Of a stretch of DNA of 64,000 nt, positions 33,241 to 41,420 are shown piece after piece. The stretch comes from FEB-10 sp963710645 (GTDB lineage Bacteria > Acidobacteriota > Thermoanaerobaculia > Thermoanaerobaculales > Sulfomarinibacteraceae): contig CAVQBD010000001.1 in assembly GCA_963710645.1 (NCBI GenBank), forward strand, positions 434,001 through 498,000, written 5' to 3'. A program made the translations under genes and the position numbers. The notes below the pieces were generated by a model. It was given only the letters and a program-made list of their open reading frames with translations. It was not told where the DNA came from and did not search any database. Numbering within the stretch: the first letter of the stretch is position 1; each line of letters begins with the position of its first letter.

Positions 33241-33858
33241 ATGTCCAAACACACTCTTCCCGATCTGCCCTACGCCTTCGACGCCCTCGAGCCCTACATC
33301 GACGCGGCCACCATGGAGATTCACCATGACAAACACCACGCTGCGTATGTGGCGAACCTCAACGCGGCTCTCGACAAGCATCCCAACCTCTTCGAGGTTT
33401 CCGTGGAGGACCTGTTGAGCGATCTCTCCGCCATCCCGGAGGAGATCCGTACGGCAGTTCGGAACAACGGTGGCGGACACGCCAACCACAGCTTTTTCTG
33501 GCCCCTCATGAGCGGCAACGGCGGCGGTGATCCGGTGGGTGAACTGGCCGGTGCCATGCACACGACCTTCGGGTCGTTCGACGCCTTCAAAGAGGAGTTC
33601 GGAACCGCGGCCAAGACCCGCTTCGGATCCGGGTGGGCGTGGCTCTCGCTGACCAAGGGCGGCGGCCTCAAGGTCACCTCCACCCCGAATCAGGACACGC
33701 CGATTTCCGAGGGCCTCAAGCCGGTGCTGGGCCTCGACGTTTGGGAGCACGCGTACTACCTGAAATACCAGAACCGGCGTCCCGACTACGTGGGCGCGTT
33801 CTGGAACGTTGTCAACTGGGAGCAGGCGGAAGCGAATTTCCAGAGGGCGCGGGGATAA
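33241..33858 (+). CDS. sodB: Superoxide dismutase, Mn/Fe family
   Basis: 205 residues, standard length. Metal-binding motifs MEIHHDKHH (N-terminal His), NHSFFW (second His) and DVWEHAYYLKY (Asp and His). GGHANHSFFW and the NQDTPI segment point to a manganese or cambialistic enzyme. No signal peptide: cytoplasmic conversion of superoxide to peroxide and oxygen. AGGAGG stands 6 nt before ATG 33241. A strong terminator follows, so it is monocistronic. Confidence 0.95.
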   Translation: MSKHTLPDLPYAFDALEPYIDAATMEIHHDKHHAAYVANLNAALDKHPNLFEVSVEDLLSDLSAIPEEIRTAVRNNGGGHANHSFFWPLMSGNGGGDPVGELAGAMHTTFGSFDAFKEEFGTAAKTRFGSGWAWLSLTKGGGLKVTSTPNQDTPISEGLKPVLGLDVWEHAYYLKYQNRRPDYVGAFWNVVNWEQAEANFQRARG

Positions 33859-33900
33859 GAAATTCAAAACGACCCAGGTCCATGGCAGGACCTTGCGAGG

Positions 33901-33930
33901 ACCCGCGGTTTCCGAACCGCGGGTTTTTTT
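33901..33930 (+). terminator. Rho-independent terminator of sodB
   Basis: ACCCGCGGTT and AACCGCGGGT pair perfectly around TCCG and are followed by six T residues; 43 nt after the sodB stop. Confidence 0.92.
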
Positions 33931-34250
33931 AGGAAAAAGGGGCAAGGAGCACCCCCACCCACCCGAGTTGTGGATTCTAGGTTGTGGGTTGTAGCCTCCG
34001 CCCGCCCGGAGCGAGGCGGGCGCGTAAGGCGGGCGCACCGCCTGCAATTGCCCGCTCAATCAAGGTCGGGAATGCAGCCGAGACGGCCGCACCACAATGT
34101 CGACTCGGACGGGTTCTCGTATCTGCGTTCATCTGTGTGACCTGTGGGTGCCTCGGGCGGGCGGGCCTGAACCCTGAGCCCTGAACCCTGACTCCGGACG
34201 CGGGCGGGTGGGGGATCCAGCATCCAGCATCCAGCATCGAGTATCCAGAT
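33931..34250. repeat. Repeat mosaic between sodB and the secreted protein gene
   Basis: C-rich blocks, a short GTTGTGG-type stretch (33966-33995), a leader block (CGCCCGGAGCGAGGCGGGCGCG type), D module (34036-34097), four CTGAACC-family heptads (34167-34194), a G-rich block and five ATCCAGC-family heptads (34215-34249). The last array touches the stop codon of the next, minus-strand gene. Confidence 0.75.
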
Positions 34251-35066
34251 TCACCTGCTCGCGCCGGGAACGGGACAGAACTCGAAGTCATCGAAGCCCT
34301 GCGCCAATTCACGGCGGTTGAGGTCCGGTGAAATCGCGGGTAGTACGCCGAGCGCCACCAGCTGGGGACGGTATTCGTACCGGACCCGAAGATGGGCCGA
34401 CGGGCTGGATTCCAGATCGAGGGAGACCTTCCGCACGGGGTTCTCCACCTGGCGGCCGATGCCGGTGGCCGCAAAGTCGTCGGAGGACTTGCCGGCGGCC
34501 GACTCCTGCTCGACTCCCGATGGTGCGGGAGCCGTGGCCCCGGCTGATCGCGGCGCCTGACGTTTCTGTGCACTGGCGTCGGCGATCCGCTCCCGGGCCA
34601 TACGCTCGCGAAACACGACCGCCTCGATGACGCCAAGATTCGCTGTCTTGCCGAGCCAGGCACCGTACGACGCCTCTTCGGTGGTGAAAAAGAACTTCCT
34701 TGCGTGTTGTTGGTTGGTCTGCCATCCCTCGATCACGACGGTCTCGTAGGGTCCGAGCACCCACTTGGCGGCACGGTGTGCGGTTGTGGTCTTGGCGTCG
34801 ATGGAGTTGAGGCCGTCGACGGACAACGCAACTGCGATCCGCCGTCCGGTGGTGTTCCGAAGCCTGACGGCGTACTCGGTGTTCTTCAACGCCTCGATGT
34901 AGGTGGTGTTGCGGGAGCCGTACTCGCGGACGGGCGAGCCGTTGACCAGAATCTCCATGTGGAGGTCGAACTCGGTGGATGCCTCGCAGATCACGGGGGC
35001 CAGAAGTAGGGTGACCGCGATGAGGGTGGTTGCGGCGATGACGGGACGTTTGGGTTGTAGAGCCAT
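34251..35066 (-). CDS. Secreted protein of unknown function
   Basis: 271 residues, signal peptide about 1-29 (VIAATTLIAVTLLLAPVICEAS). The core (about 30-150) contains MEILVNGSPVREYGSRNTTYIEALKNTEYAVRLRNTTG, SVDGLNSIDAKTT, KWVLGPYETVVIEGWQTN and KFFFTTEEASYGAWLGKTANLGVIEA; the arrangement looks like a beta-sandwich. A low-complexity linker (about 160-200) and a short C-terminal domain follow. I recall similar uncharacterised proteins in Acidobacteriota but assign no function. ATG 35066 follows GGAGG. Divergent from the TerB-like gene. Confidence 0.75.
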   Translation of the reverse strand: MALQPKRPVIAATTLIAVTLLLAPVICEASTEFDLHMEILVNGSPVREYGSRNTTYIEALKNTEYAVRLRNTTGRRIAVALSVDGLNSIDAKTTTAHRAAKWVLGPYETVVIEGWQTNQQHARKFFFTTEEASYGAWLGKTANLGVIEAVVFRERMARERIADASAQKRQAPRSAGATAPAPSGVEQESAAGKSSDDFAATGIGRQVENPVRKVSLDLESSPSAHLRVRYEYRPQLVALGVLPAISPDLNRRELAQGFDDFEFCPVPGASR

Positions 35067-35200
35067 GATGGGAGCCTCCTTTGGGCGGAACCGTTGGTCG
35101 GTCGCCGATCAGTGAGAGGACCTGGACCGTGTCGAGTTCCATCGATTTCTCCGCTCTCGGGCGAAATGAGATCCGCCGACGGCCTGTTGAACAGACAGAC

Positions 35201-35743
35201 ATGTTGAAGAAGATCATCGATGCACTGGGATTGAATCCCCCGGACGCGGTGGTTGAGGACGGGCGAGAATCCGCCGCAGTACGGACCGTTGCCGAGGGAC
35301 TCGACGGACTCGACCCCGATCGCGCGCGCTTGGTGGCCGCGCTGGCCATGGTGCTCGCGCGCGCTGCCCGCGCCGACCTCGACACCAGCAATCGGGAGAT
35401 GGCGCTGATTGCCTCCATACTTCAGCACTACGCCGGACTCTCCGCCGAACAGGCGGATCTGGTGACCGAGATGGTGAGCCACCGCAATCAGCTCTTTGGT
35501 GTCACCGAAGATTACATGGCGACTCGTGACTTCAAGACTCTGGCGACCGAGCGCGAACTCGACTGCATCCTCAAATGCCTGTTCGCGGTCTGCGCCGCCG
35601 ACGACTCCATCTCCCTGGTGGAGGAGGAGGAGGTGCGGCAGGTGGCCAGCGAACTCGGCTTCACCCACGAGCAGTACATCGCCGCCCGCAGCGCCTTCCG
35701 CGAGCAGCGCGAGGTCTTGCGGGGCCTGGGGTCGAGGGACTAA
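35201..35743 (+). CDS. TerB-like helical protein
   Basis: 180 residues. Two repeats of about 60 residues of alpha-helical TerB/DjlA-like type: LARAARADLDTSNREMALIASILQ and LFAVCAADDSISLVEEEEVRQVASELGFTHEQYIAARSAF, each with the acidic loop (AD-x-D, ADDS) that marks the family. TerB proteins are associated with membrane stress and tellurite resistance, but here there is no ter cluster. Start ATG 35201 (MLKKIIDALGL) preferred over the longer frame. Confidence 0.75.
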   Translation: MLKKIIDALGLNPPDAVVEDGRESAAVRTVAEGLDGLDPDRARLVAALAMVLARAARADLDTSNREMALIASILQHYAGLSAEQADLVTEMVSHRNQLFGVTEDYMATRDFKTLATERELDCILKCLFAVCAADDSISLVEEEEVRQVASELGFTHEQYIAARSAFREQREVLRGLGSRD

Positions 35744-36412
35744 GTGCCAGGGGCGAGGCCCCCACCCGCCCGCCCGCGCTCGATCGCAGAACAAAGAACG
35801 AAGAACGAAGACCCCCACCCACCCGGAAGGTGGGGGGGCGCGTTAATCGGGCGTGCCGTCTGAGTACGTCCCGAACGCGCGGGCCGGTGCGGCACCGTCG
35901 AAATCGCATCGGTGCATGAGATGATAACACCTTCGGCGGTGCCGCCCGACATGGAAACCTCCATCGCGCTCGAGTTCCAATGCGCTCCCCGCGAGGATGC
36001 CGGGCACGCCGATTCGCCTGAACGGAACGAATCGGTTTTTCGACCTTGACGAATCGGGATGCCAGGCACCTCCGAGGGATGACCCTGTCTCGCCAATCCC
36101 TTCCCGCCGCGGGATTCGGGACTCGGGACTCGAATTTTGAATTTCGATTTCTGCGAACCCCACCTCCACACCTTCCACACGGGGTGGGCGCCGGACCCCA
36201 CACCCCATACCTCATATACCTCATACCCTGGGCGGGTGGGGGTAACATATAACGTTCGGTTCATCCGGATTTCCGTGAGATGGGCAGTGGTTGAATTTGA
36301 AATGAGAAATGAGAAATGTGATATTCGGGATGTTCCATCGCACCGACCTCGTGTGCAGTGGTGGAGTCCATCCGGCGACAGCAGCCAGAATATCTGCTGC
36401 GAGGAGCCCCAA
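35744..36412. repeat. Repeat mosaic after TerB-like gene
   Basis: GAACAAA/GAACGAA heptads (35789-35809), leader block, C module (about 35873-35953), minus-oriented B module (35993-36073), heptads ATTCGGG, ACTCGGG, ACTCGAA, TTTTGAA, TTTCGAT, TTCTGCG (36114-36155), a 9-mer stretch (CCACACCTT type, 36163-36182, and ACCTCATAT/ACCTCATAC, 36208-36226), GGGCGGGTGGGGG, and three GAAATGA heptads (36299-36319). The series ACTCGAA-TTTTGAA-TTTCGAA-TTCTGCG then 9-mers recurs at 40317-40432 and 41956-42047. Confidence 0.75.
35993..36073 (-). repeat. B-type module, copy 4
   Basis: Minus orientation, GCGAGGATGCCGGGCAC ... GCCGATTCGCC ... CGAATCGG ... CGAATCGGG ... ATGCCAGGCACCTCC; the distal 10-mer pair has one mismatch. 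Confidence 0.7.
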
Positions 36413-36575
36413 TCAGCACTTTGGGTTGAGCAAACGCCAGGTCATGGCACGGACTTGATCGAAGAGCTGCAGCGATGCGTTCGCGCGAGTGGAGTCGATC
36501 GCCCCAGCATGAACCAGGAGGCGAAGATGGCAGTCGACCTCTTTCGCGGAGCCGTAGGCGATTCGCCAATGATGG
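36413..36575 (-). pseudogene. Four-helix-bundle (IVP-type) protein remnant
   Basis: On the minus strand, WRIAYGSAKEVDCHLRLL ... FDQVRAMTWRLLNPKC and a stop at 36413 resemble the C-terminal half of four-helix-bundle proteins of the 23S rRNA intervening-sequence type (typical GSAKEVxxHL then DxVxxMxWRL). The N-terminal half is missing; the sequence before it soon turns into leader and GAACGAA heptad DNA (about 36615-36630). Probably a truncated relic. Confidence 0.5.
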
Positions 36576-37266
36576 AGTCTATCCCGGCCCGTTCCCGAGC
36601 CCGTTACCGTCGCCGAACGAAGAACGAAACCACCCGCCCACCCGGAGCGACGTGGGCGCGACAGGCGGGCGTGCCGTTGATGAGAGTTGCACGTTAAACG
36701 TTGAACCTTGCCACCCGCCCTCCCGGTGGCGGGGAGGGCGCGTTGACCGGGCGTGCCGTCTTTAACATTGTTGGGATTCAAGGCATTGAGAAATCCACCT
36801 CGTTGAGGTCCCAACAATGTTAAAGGGGGCAACCTCGGGGAGCGCGGTTGGAAGATGGGCGCGTCGAAGTCAGTGCGTCGAAGCGAACGCGGGGGCCCGG
36901 ATTCCGGCGTCAGCGTCCGCGCCAGCAATCCGCGTCACGGGCAGTCGGCAGCGGCCGGGACAGGGACAGCAACCGACGTCCGGGGCAGATGGCAGTATCG
37001 GTGGACAGCGACCGCAACCCGGAGCAATCCCAGCTGATCACTGCCGCGGCCCCTGATCGCTGACGCAGCCGCCGATCACGGACGCTGTCCCTGATTGCCG
37101 TCGCTGCCCCTGCCGCCTGAATCCCCGCACGGAGACGGGCACGCAGAAACCCCACCTCACGATTCCCCGGATGAACCTAACGTTCAACGTTGTGACCTGC
37201 CACACCCTCCGCACCCTCCGCCCATTCTCCGCCGGGCGGGCGGGGTTGGGTTACCATCAACGCCGC
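36576..37266. repeat. Repeat mosaic before GtrA-like gene
   Basis: GAACGAA heptads and leader block (about 36615-36675), GTTAAAC/GTTGAAC heptads (about 36690-36708), second leader block, A hairpin 36753-36833, its linker GGGGAGCGCGGTTGG-AAGATGGGCGCG, then 36890-37130, a GC-rich stretch with repeated GGGACAG/CGATCA-type words and no clear coding frame. At 37180-37250 are AACGTTCAACGTT and CCACACCCT/CCGCACCCT 9-mers, then GGGCGGGCGGGG. Confidence 0.6.
36753..36833 (+). repeat. A-type hairpin, copy 5
   Basis: Ends GTGCC and GGCAACCTCGGGG as in other copies. Stem TTTAACATTGTTGGGA with TCCCAACAATGTTAAA, differing from other copies at paired positions. Confidence 0.8.
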
Positions 37267-37662
37267 ATGATCAAGCTGCCCCCTACCCTCGACCGCCTCC
37301 TACGTTTCGGGCTCGTCGGCGTCGGGATCTTCGCCATCGCTCTCGGACTGACGGCCCTGCAGCACGAAGTGTTCGGATTCTCCGAGGAGCTCGCCTTCGG
37401 GATCACCCTGGTGGTCGTGCTGGTGGTCGGCTTCCTCGCCAACCGTCATTTGGTATTTGACGCGTCGGCCGGAGACGTTCGCCGCCAGAGCGCCCACTAT
37501 GCAGTGGCGTCACTCGTCTTCAGGGCCCTGCAATACCTCAGCTTCCTCGCCCTCCACACCTGGCTCGGCATGGCCTACCCCGTGGCCATCACGATCGTGC
37601 TGTGGAGCTGGTTTTTCATTAAATTCCTTTACTACGGCAAGCGGATATTCATCCAGACCTGA
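37267..37662 (+). CDS. GtrA-like small membrane protein
   Basis: 131 residues, four transmembrane segments (about 14-34, 42-62, 78-97, 102-122), with LLRFGLVGVGIFAIALG and VGFLANRHLVFDAS typical of the GtrA family, which flips or helps transfer undecaprenyl-phosphate-linked sugars in polysaccharide or O-antigen modification. Start ATG 37267, no obvious Shine-Dalgarno. The gene at 38294-40291, a GT39-like membrane glycosyltransferase, is close by and could be a functional neighbour. Confidence 0.75.
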   Translation: MIKLPPTLDRLLRFGLVGVGIFAIALGLTALQHEVFGFSEELAFGITLVVVLVVGFLANRHLVFDASAGDVRRQSAHYAVASLVFRALQYLSFLALHTWLGMAYPVAITIVLWSWFFIKFLYYGKRIFIQT

Positions 37663-37698
37663 GCGGGGTCTCGGCCGCGCCGTCCGATTGGGGGGTGA

Positions 37699-38070
37699 TC
37701 ACGGGGCACCGGCGGGACGGAGCTTTGCCCGCATCACCCAGTTCACGAGAAACAGCCCGGCGATCAAGAACAGCGGTCCCGCGATGGCGACATAGACCGA
37801 AACGGGGAACCGACCCCAGAACATCACGATATAGAGAACGCCGAGAGCGGCTAACACGACGGCCCCCACCCATTCCCAGCGCCACGAAATCGCGAGGACG
37901 ATGAGAACGAGGAATGACGGAACGAGATGCATCAGCAGCGCGATGACGGTCTGCCAGAAGCTCTGGCCTTCGGTGAAGACATCGAGGGCAAAGATGCTGA
38001 GAAAAGCGGCAAAGAGAAAGCACAGGACCCTCGGCGACCAGTACAGCAACAGTCGTACACCCTCGTTCAT
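37699..38070 (-). CDS. Small multi-span membrane protein of unknown function
   Basis: 123 residues from ATG 38070 (AGAGGTGAG upstream; a GTG nine nt earlier is possible). Four hydrophobic segments (about 8-30, 38-58, 62-82, 86-108), with YWSPRVLCFLFAAFLSIFALDVF and WEWVGAVVLAALGVLYIVMFWG; the pattern matches small uncharacterised DUF-type membrane proteins. Convergent with the GtrA-like gene, 36 nt apart. Function unknown. Confidence 0.7.
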   Translation of the reverse strand: MNEGVRLLLYWSPRVLCFLFAAFLSIFALDVFTEGQSFWQTVIALLMHLVPSFLVLIVLAISWRWEWVGAVVLAALGVLYIVMFWGRFPVSVYVAIAGPLFLIAGLFLVNWVMRAKLRPAGAP

Positions 38071-38148
38071 CGGGCTCACCTCTCAAATCTATTGGTTGTT
38101 CCGCCAATATGGGTTCCCGCGAAGAAAATGTCACCCACCGTGAAGAGG

Positions 38149-38256
38149 TTATTGTCTGACGGTCCCGTGTTCATGGACGATCTTCCACCCGTCTGCCGTC
38201 TTGAGGAAGACAAGGGTCTGTCGGCCGATCACGTGCCTCTCCTCACCGTCATTCTC
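38149..38256 (-). pseudogene. DUF4440/SnoaL-like protein remnant truncated at a heptad array
   Basis: On the minus strand the codons give ENDGEERHVIGRQTLVFLK then TADGWKIVHEHGTVRQ and a TAA at 38149. This is the end of a SnoaL-like DUF4440 protein (GRQTLVF...GWKIVHEH pattern). Upstream codons stop making sense exactly where TCGAATT heptads begin (38255-38275) and there is no start codon. The 5' part has been lost at the repeat boundary. Confidence 0.6.
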
Positions 38257-38314
38257 AAATTTCGAATTTCGAATTGGGCGGGTGGCTGGGGGGCTAGCCG
38301 CTAGTCCCTAGCCC
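38255..38314. repeat. Heptads at the 3' end of the GT39-like gene
   Basis: TCAAATT and two TCGAATT (38255-38275), GGGCGGGTGGCTGGGG block, then CTAGCCG, CTAGTCC, CTAGCCC (38294-38314). The last array supplies the stop codon (TAG at 38294-38296) and the final codons of the glycosyltransferase gene. Confidence 0.8.
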
Positions 38315-40291
38315 CTCCTGTGACACCACAACCTCCCCAAGCAGCAGGGTTTCAGTTCGAAAAACTGGAATCAGCTCCTCGGAGAGAAAGCGCTCGATGA
38401 TCAGGCGCTCGGGGGGCGATGCGTCGGCCCAGTAGCCTGGCTTGGACCGGAGGCCGCCGTAGAAATCCATCTCTGAGGTGTTGACCAGAACGTGGGTGGC
38501 ACCGAGTTCCGAAACCCGGGCGGCCAGCTCCTTCGGGCCGGAGCAGTTCTGGACCAGGTCCACGAGCCACGGCGTGCGGTAAGGATCTTCGACCAGAACC
38601 TCCCGTTCCAGATAGGTGCTTCGTGGTTCCGCCACCAGCAGCACGACCGCGTCCGCGGGCAGCTTCCGGTTAATCTCACCGATGGCCGGGCCGTAGCTCA
38701 CCCATCTGTTGCGGAAGTCTTCGTCCGGGAGCTGACCGGTGATGGTGGCGACCCTGTCGAGTTGGAAGTCTGTGGCCAGCGCCATGAGGTTCCAGCCAGA
38801 GATGCCCACCAGGAGGATCGCGAAAACGATGCCGATCAGCCGGCTCCGTGTGCCTGAGACCAGAGCCGCTGCGGCTGTCCCGGCAAGGGCCGCAGCGGGC
38901 ACCAGCGCCGGCAGCAGGAATCGGGCGTAATGGACGGTGGCCCCCCACGCAAGGGTTCCGCCCACCGCCGCAACCCACAAGGCGATGGCGTATCGGGTGC
39001 GGAGGCCGGGCATGATCAGGGCCACCGGGAGCAAGATCAGCCAGTGGGGACCGAGATGGCCACCGGATTTGAGCGGCTGGAAGGTCCGGATGATCGGGGC
39101 GGTCAGGGTTCGCGCGACAGGGTTCGAAGGGGTGGTGGCATCAAGCTCGGTGGCGTCGAGTTCACGGGCGAGATCGCGCTCGCAGCTCGGGCCGCCGAGA
39201 GTGGTTTGGAAGTAGGGATACACGGGATTGCCAGTCCACGCCGCGTTTCGCGCCATCCACGGAGCGATTGCCACAACGGCGGCGAGGGCACAGGCGATGG
39301 GTGTGCCGAGGCGGCGCGGCCGGACTGCGCTGGCCAGCACGATCGCCGCGAGACACACCGGGAGAACCACGGTGGCCAAAGCAAGATACTTGGCGGCCGC
39401 GGCCGAACCCACGAGCAGACCGGTGAGGGCTCCGCTGCGCCACGGTCGCTTGGCGGCGACGTTGGATACCAGCACTACCAGCGCCGCGCCGGACCAGGCC
39501 GCAACGGCAAGGTCGGAAATGGCGTAACCGGCCACCTCGAGCGTCACCGGCGCCAGCGCGAAACAGGCTGCCGACCAGGTGGCTGCGCGTGGGCCTCCCA
39601 GGCGTTCGCCCAGGGTCCCGGCCGCCAACACGGCCAAGGCGCCCATCCACCAGTGAATCGCCGCTGCTCCCCACGGGCCGATGGTAGCTACGGCCGCGGT
39701 GTAGAGCATGCCGTGGGCCGACGGGTAGTAGGAGAAGAAATGGCGAGGAAACTCGACGAACCCTCCGGCGGTCAGCCAGTGGCTGGGAAAGGCGAGGTGG
39801 TAGTTGAGCGCATCGAACATCGCCGGTGGGGTGGTGAGGACTGCGGCGGTGAGGACACCGGCGGTCGCCAGCAGGATGCCGGGGCCGGATGCAAGAACGA
39901 TGGCGGGAAGCCGGGGGCGGACACGCGAAAAACCGAGCAGACGAATCCCCTCCATGGACGCGAGACCGAGCACCAGTCGCACGGCGACGGGGCCAAAAAG
40001 GCCCAGGGTCGCTGCCACGGCGCCGACAAAGGCAAAGGTGGCCGCACCCGTGGCGAGCACCAGCTCCAGTCGCTGACGTGGATCGTTGCCGAGGAAGGCG
40101 CGTACAACCCACACGCCGACACCGAGGCAGGCCAGCGACCACACCCCGAGCCACAGCACCGGCATGATGAGGCGAAGGAGGGTCTCGGGTCCTGGCGTGT
40201 CGCGGTAGAGCCAGAGTACGGCGGCCGCGAGCAGAGCGGCCACCAGGGCGATGGACTGTGGCACGGAGGGAGTTTGGTCAGGTTCTGGCAC
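38294..40291 (-). CDS. GT39-like integral membrane glycosyltransferase
   Basis: About 665 residues from the GTG at 40291 with 11-12 predicted membrane segments and a periplasmic C-terminal soluble part (about 520-660). Resembles dolichyl-phosphate-mannose/ArnT-type transferases: acidic first loop TTPPAMFDALNYHLAFPSHWL and later RFLLPALVPAAALAG. It probably transfers a sugar from a polyprenyl-phosphate donor to an extracytoplasmic acceptor. The start is uncertain; the longer open frame runs through heptad repeats (ACTCGGG) and is not used. The C-terminal EGLGTSG is encoded by a CTAGCCG-type heptad array. Confidence 0.75.
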   Translation of the reverse strand: MPEPDQTPSVPQSIALVAALLAAAVLWLYRDTPGPETLLRLIMPVLWLGVWSLACLGVGVWVVRAFLGNDPRQRLELVLATGAATFAFVGAVAATLGLFGPVAVRLVLGLASMEGIRLLGFSRVRPRLPAIVLASGPGILLATAGVLTAAVLTTPPAMFDALNYHLAFPSHWLTAGGFVEFPRHFFSYYPSAHGMLYTAAVATIGPWGAAAIHWWMGALAVLAAGTLGERLGGPRAATWSAACFALAPVTLEVAGYAISDLAVAAWSGAALVVLVSNVAAKRPWRSGALTGLLVGSAAAAKYLALATVVLPVCLAAIVLASAVRPRRLGTPIACALAAVVAIAPWMARNAAWTGNPVYPYFQTTLGGPSCERDLARELDATELDATTPSNPVARTLTAPIIRTFQPLKSGGHLGPHWLILLPVALIMPGLRTRYAIALWVAAVGGTLAWGATVHYARFLLPALVPAAALAGTAAAALVSGTRSRLIGIVFAILLVGISGWNLMALATDFQLDRVATITGQLPDEDFRNRWVSYGPAIGEINRKLPADAVVLLVAEPRSTYLEREVLVEDPYRTPWLVDLVQNCSGPKELAARVSELGATHVLVNTSEMDFYGGLRSKPGYWADASPPERLIIERFLSEELIPVFRTETLLLGEVVVSQEGLGTSG

Positions 40292-40316
40292 TCCGAAGAG
40301 TATAGCTGGAGTAGGA

Positions 40317-40432
40317 ATTCGAGATTCGGGACTCGGGACTCGGGATTCGGGACTCGGGACTCGAATTTTGAATTTCGAATTCTGCGAACCCCACCGCCAC
40401 ACCCTCCACACGCGCCACACTTTCTACACCGG
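40317..40432. repeat. Heptad run of ten units followed by 9-mer run
   Basis: Consecutive 7-mers: ATTCGAG, ATTCGGG, ACTCGGG, ACTCGGG, ATTCGGG, ACTCGGG, ACTCGAA, TTTTGAA, TTTCGAA, TTCTGCG (40317-40386). Then four 9-mers CCACACCCT, CCACACGCG, CCACACTTT, CTACACCGG (40397-40432) and GGGCGGG. The family changes along the run while the period of 7 is kept. Confidence 0.9.
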
Positions 40433-40547
40433 GCGGGTCGGAAAATTGCAGGAAGGGCTTGTGGTCGTCGAGTGAATGCGACACAATCGCAGTTAACAAC
40501 AACGAATCGGGTTTCCGAAGATCCACCACGCGACGGAGGTTTTTGCA

Positions 40548-41420
40548 ATGCGAGTGAGGCAATTGTCAGTCATTTTGATTCTCTTGTGTGCTCCTGTGAT
40601 GGCTTATGCTCAGCAAGTTGGTGACACCCACCTGTTCCCCGGAGCGGCGCGACTCCCCGGTCAACCGCCGAGTCAATGGGTTTCCGATGTAACGGTCAAC
40701 AACCTCCAAGACGCCGAGGTTGTCGTGGGCCTGCTCTTCTTCCCGGAACGAACCGCACACGGGATCGAGGACATCGTGATCCCTCCGGCACAACGATTCA
40801 CCCTGGGTTCGCGTGAGACTCGTGTTTTCGGGGATGTGCTGGGGACAGTTATGGGACTTGAGAACGCCAAGGGACTCCTGCTCATAACATGCAATCCGGA
40901 CATACTTCAGATCGATCCACCAGGCGACGACGATCCAGCCATCGTTGCGACTATGCGCACGTACGATGTCAGCAGTCCGGTAGGAACATACGGTCAGACG
41001 ATCCCGGCGAACTTCATAGTCGTCAACTCTTCGGAACAGCCATCATTCATCACCGGAGCCGTCAACGATGGCGACTTTCGTTCCAACCTCGGCATTTTCA
41101 ACCAATCCCTCGAAGAGGTGACGATCCACTTCCGAATCATGAGGACCGGCGGGGCCATTGTCGCCCAGGGCACAAAGACGCTTGGGTCACTGTGGACCCA
41201 GCAATGGTCCTTTAATAGCCTCGGGGTCGGTTCTGTCCAAGGACCCCTCACCGTTGACCTCTGGTTGGATCCGGACGACGTGGGTTCCCCTTGTATGGAT
41301 CTGGATCAGGGCGGCGTCGCCTTCCTTGCCTACGTTTCCAAGGTGGATTCGAGGACTCAGGACGCCGAGTTCATCTACGCCGCACCAGCCTGGGTCGCCG
41401 AATTCGAGTGCGACAATTAG
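40548..41420 (+). CDS. Secreted protein of unknown function
   Basis: 290 residues with a signal peptide (about 1-21, VILILLCAPVMAYAQQ). Internal strands such as WVSDVTVNNLQDAEVVVGLLFFP, ILQIDPPGDDDPAIVATMRTYD, FRSNLGIFNQSLEEVTIHFRIM and FLAYVSKVDSRTQDAEFIYA suggest two related beta domains. I recognise no named family, but the architecture resembles exported uncharacterised proteins of Acidobacteriota. ATG 40548 follows GGAGG. Flanked by repeat mosaics on both sides. Confidence 0.72.
   Translation: MRVRQLSVILILLCAPVMAYAQQVGDTHLFPGAARLPGQPPSQWVSDVTVNNLQDAEVVVGLLFFPERTAHGIEDIVIPPAQRFTLGSRETRVFGDVLGTVMGLENAKGLLLITCNPDILQIDPPGDDDPAIVATMRTYDVSSPVGTYGQTIPANFIVVNSSEQPSFITGAVNDGDFRSNLGIFNQSLEEVTIHFRIMRTGGAIVAQGTKTLGSLWTQQWSFNSLGVGSVQGPLTVDLWLDPDDVGSPCMDLDQGGVAFLAYVSKVDSRTQDAEFIYAAPAWVAEFECDN

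Noticed and set aside
36137..36697. A 186-codon plus-strand open frame in the repeat region
   Set aside because: It runs through heptads, 9-mers and module DNA; translated text is repeat-derived and no family match is seen.
40397..40432. Transcription-factor operator formed by the CCACACCCT repeats
   Set aside because: The same 9-mers occur at three gene-end or mosaic positions, following the same heptad tail; a dispersed repeat explains this better.
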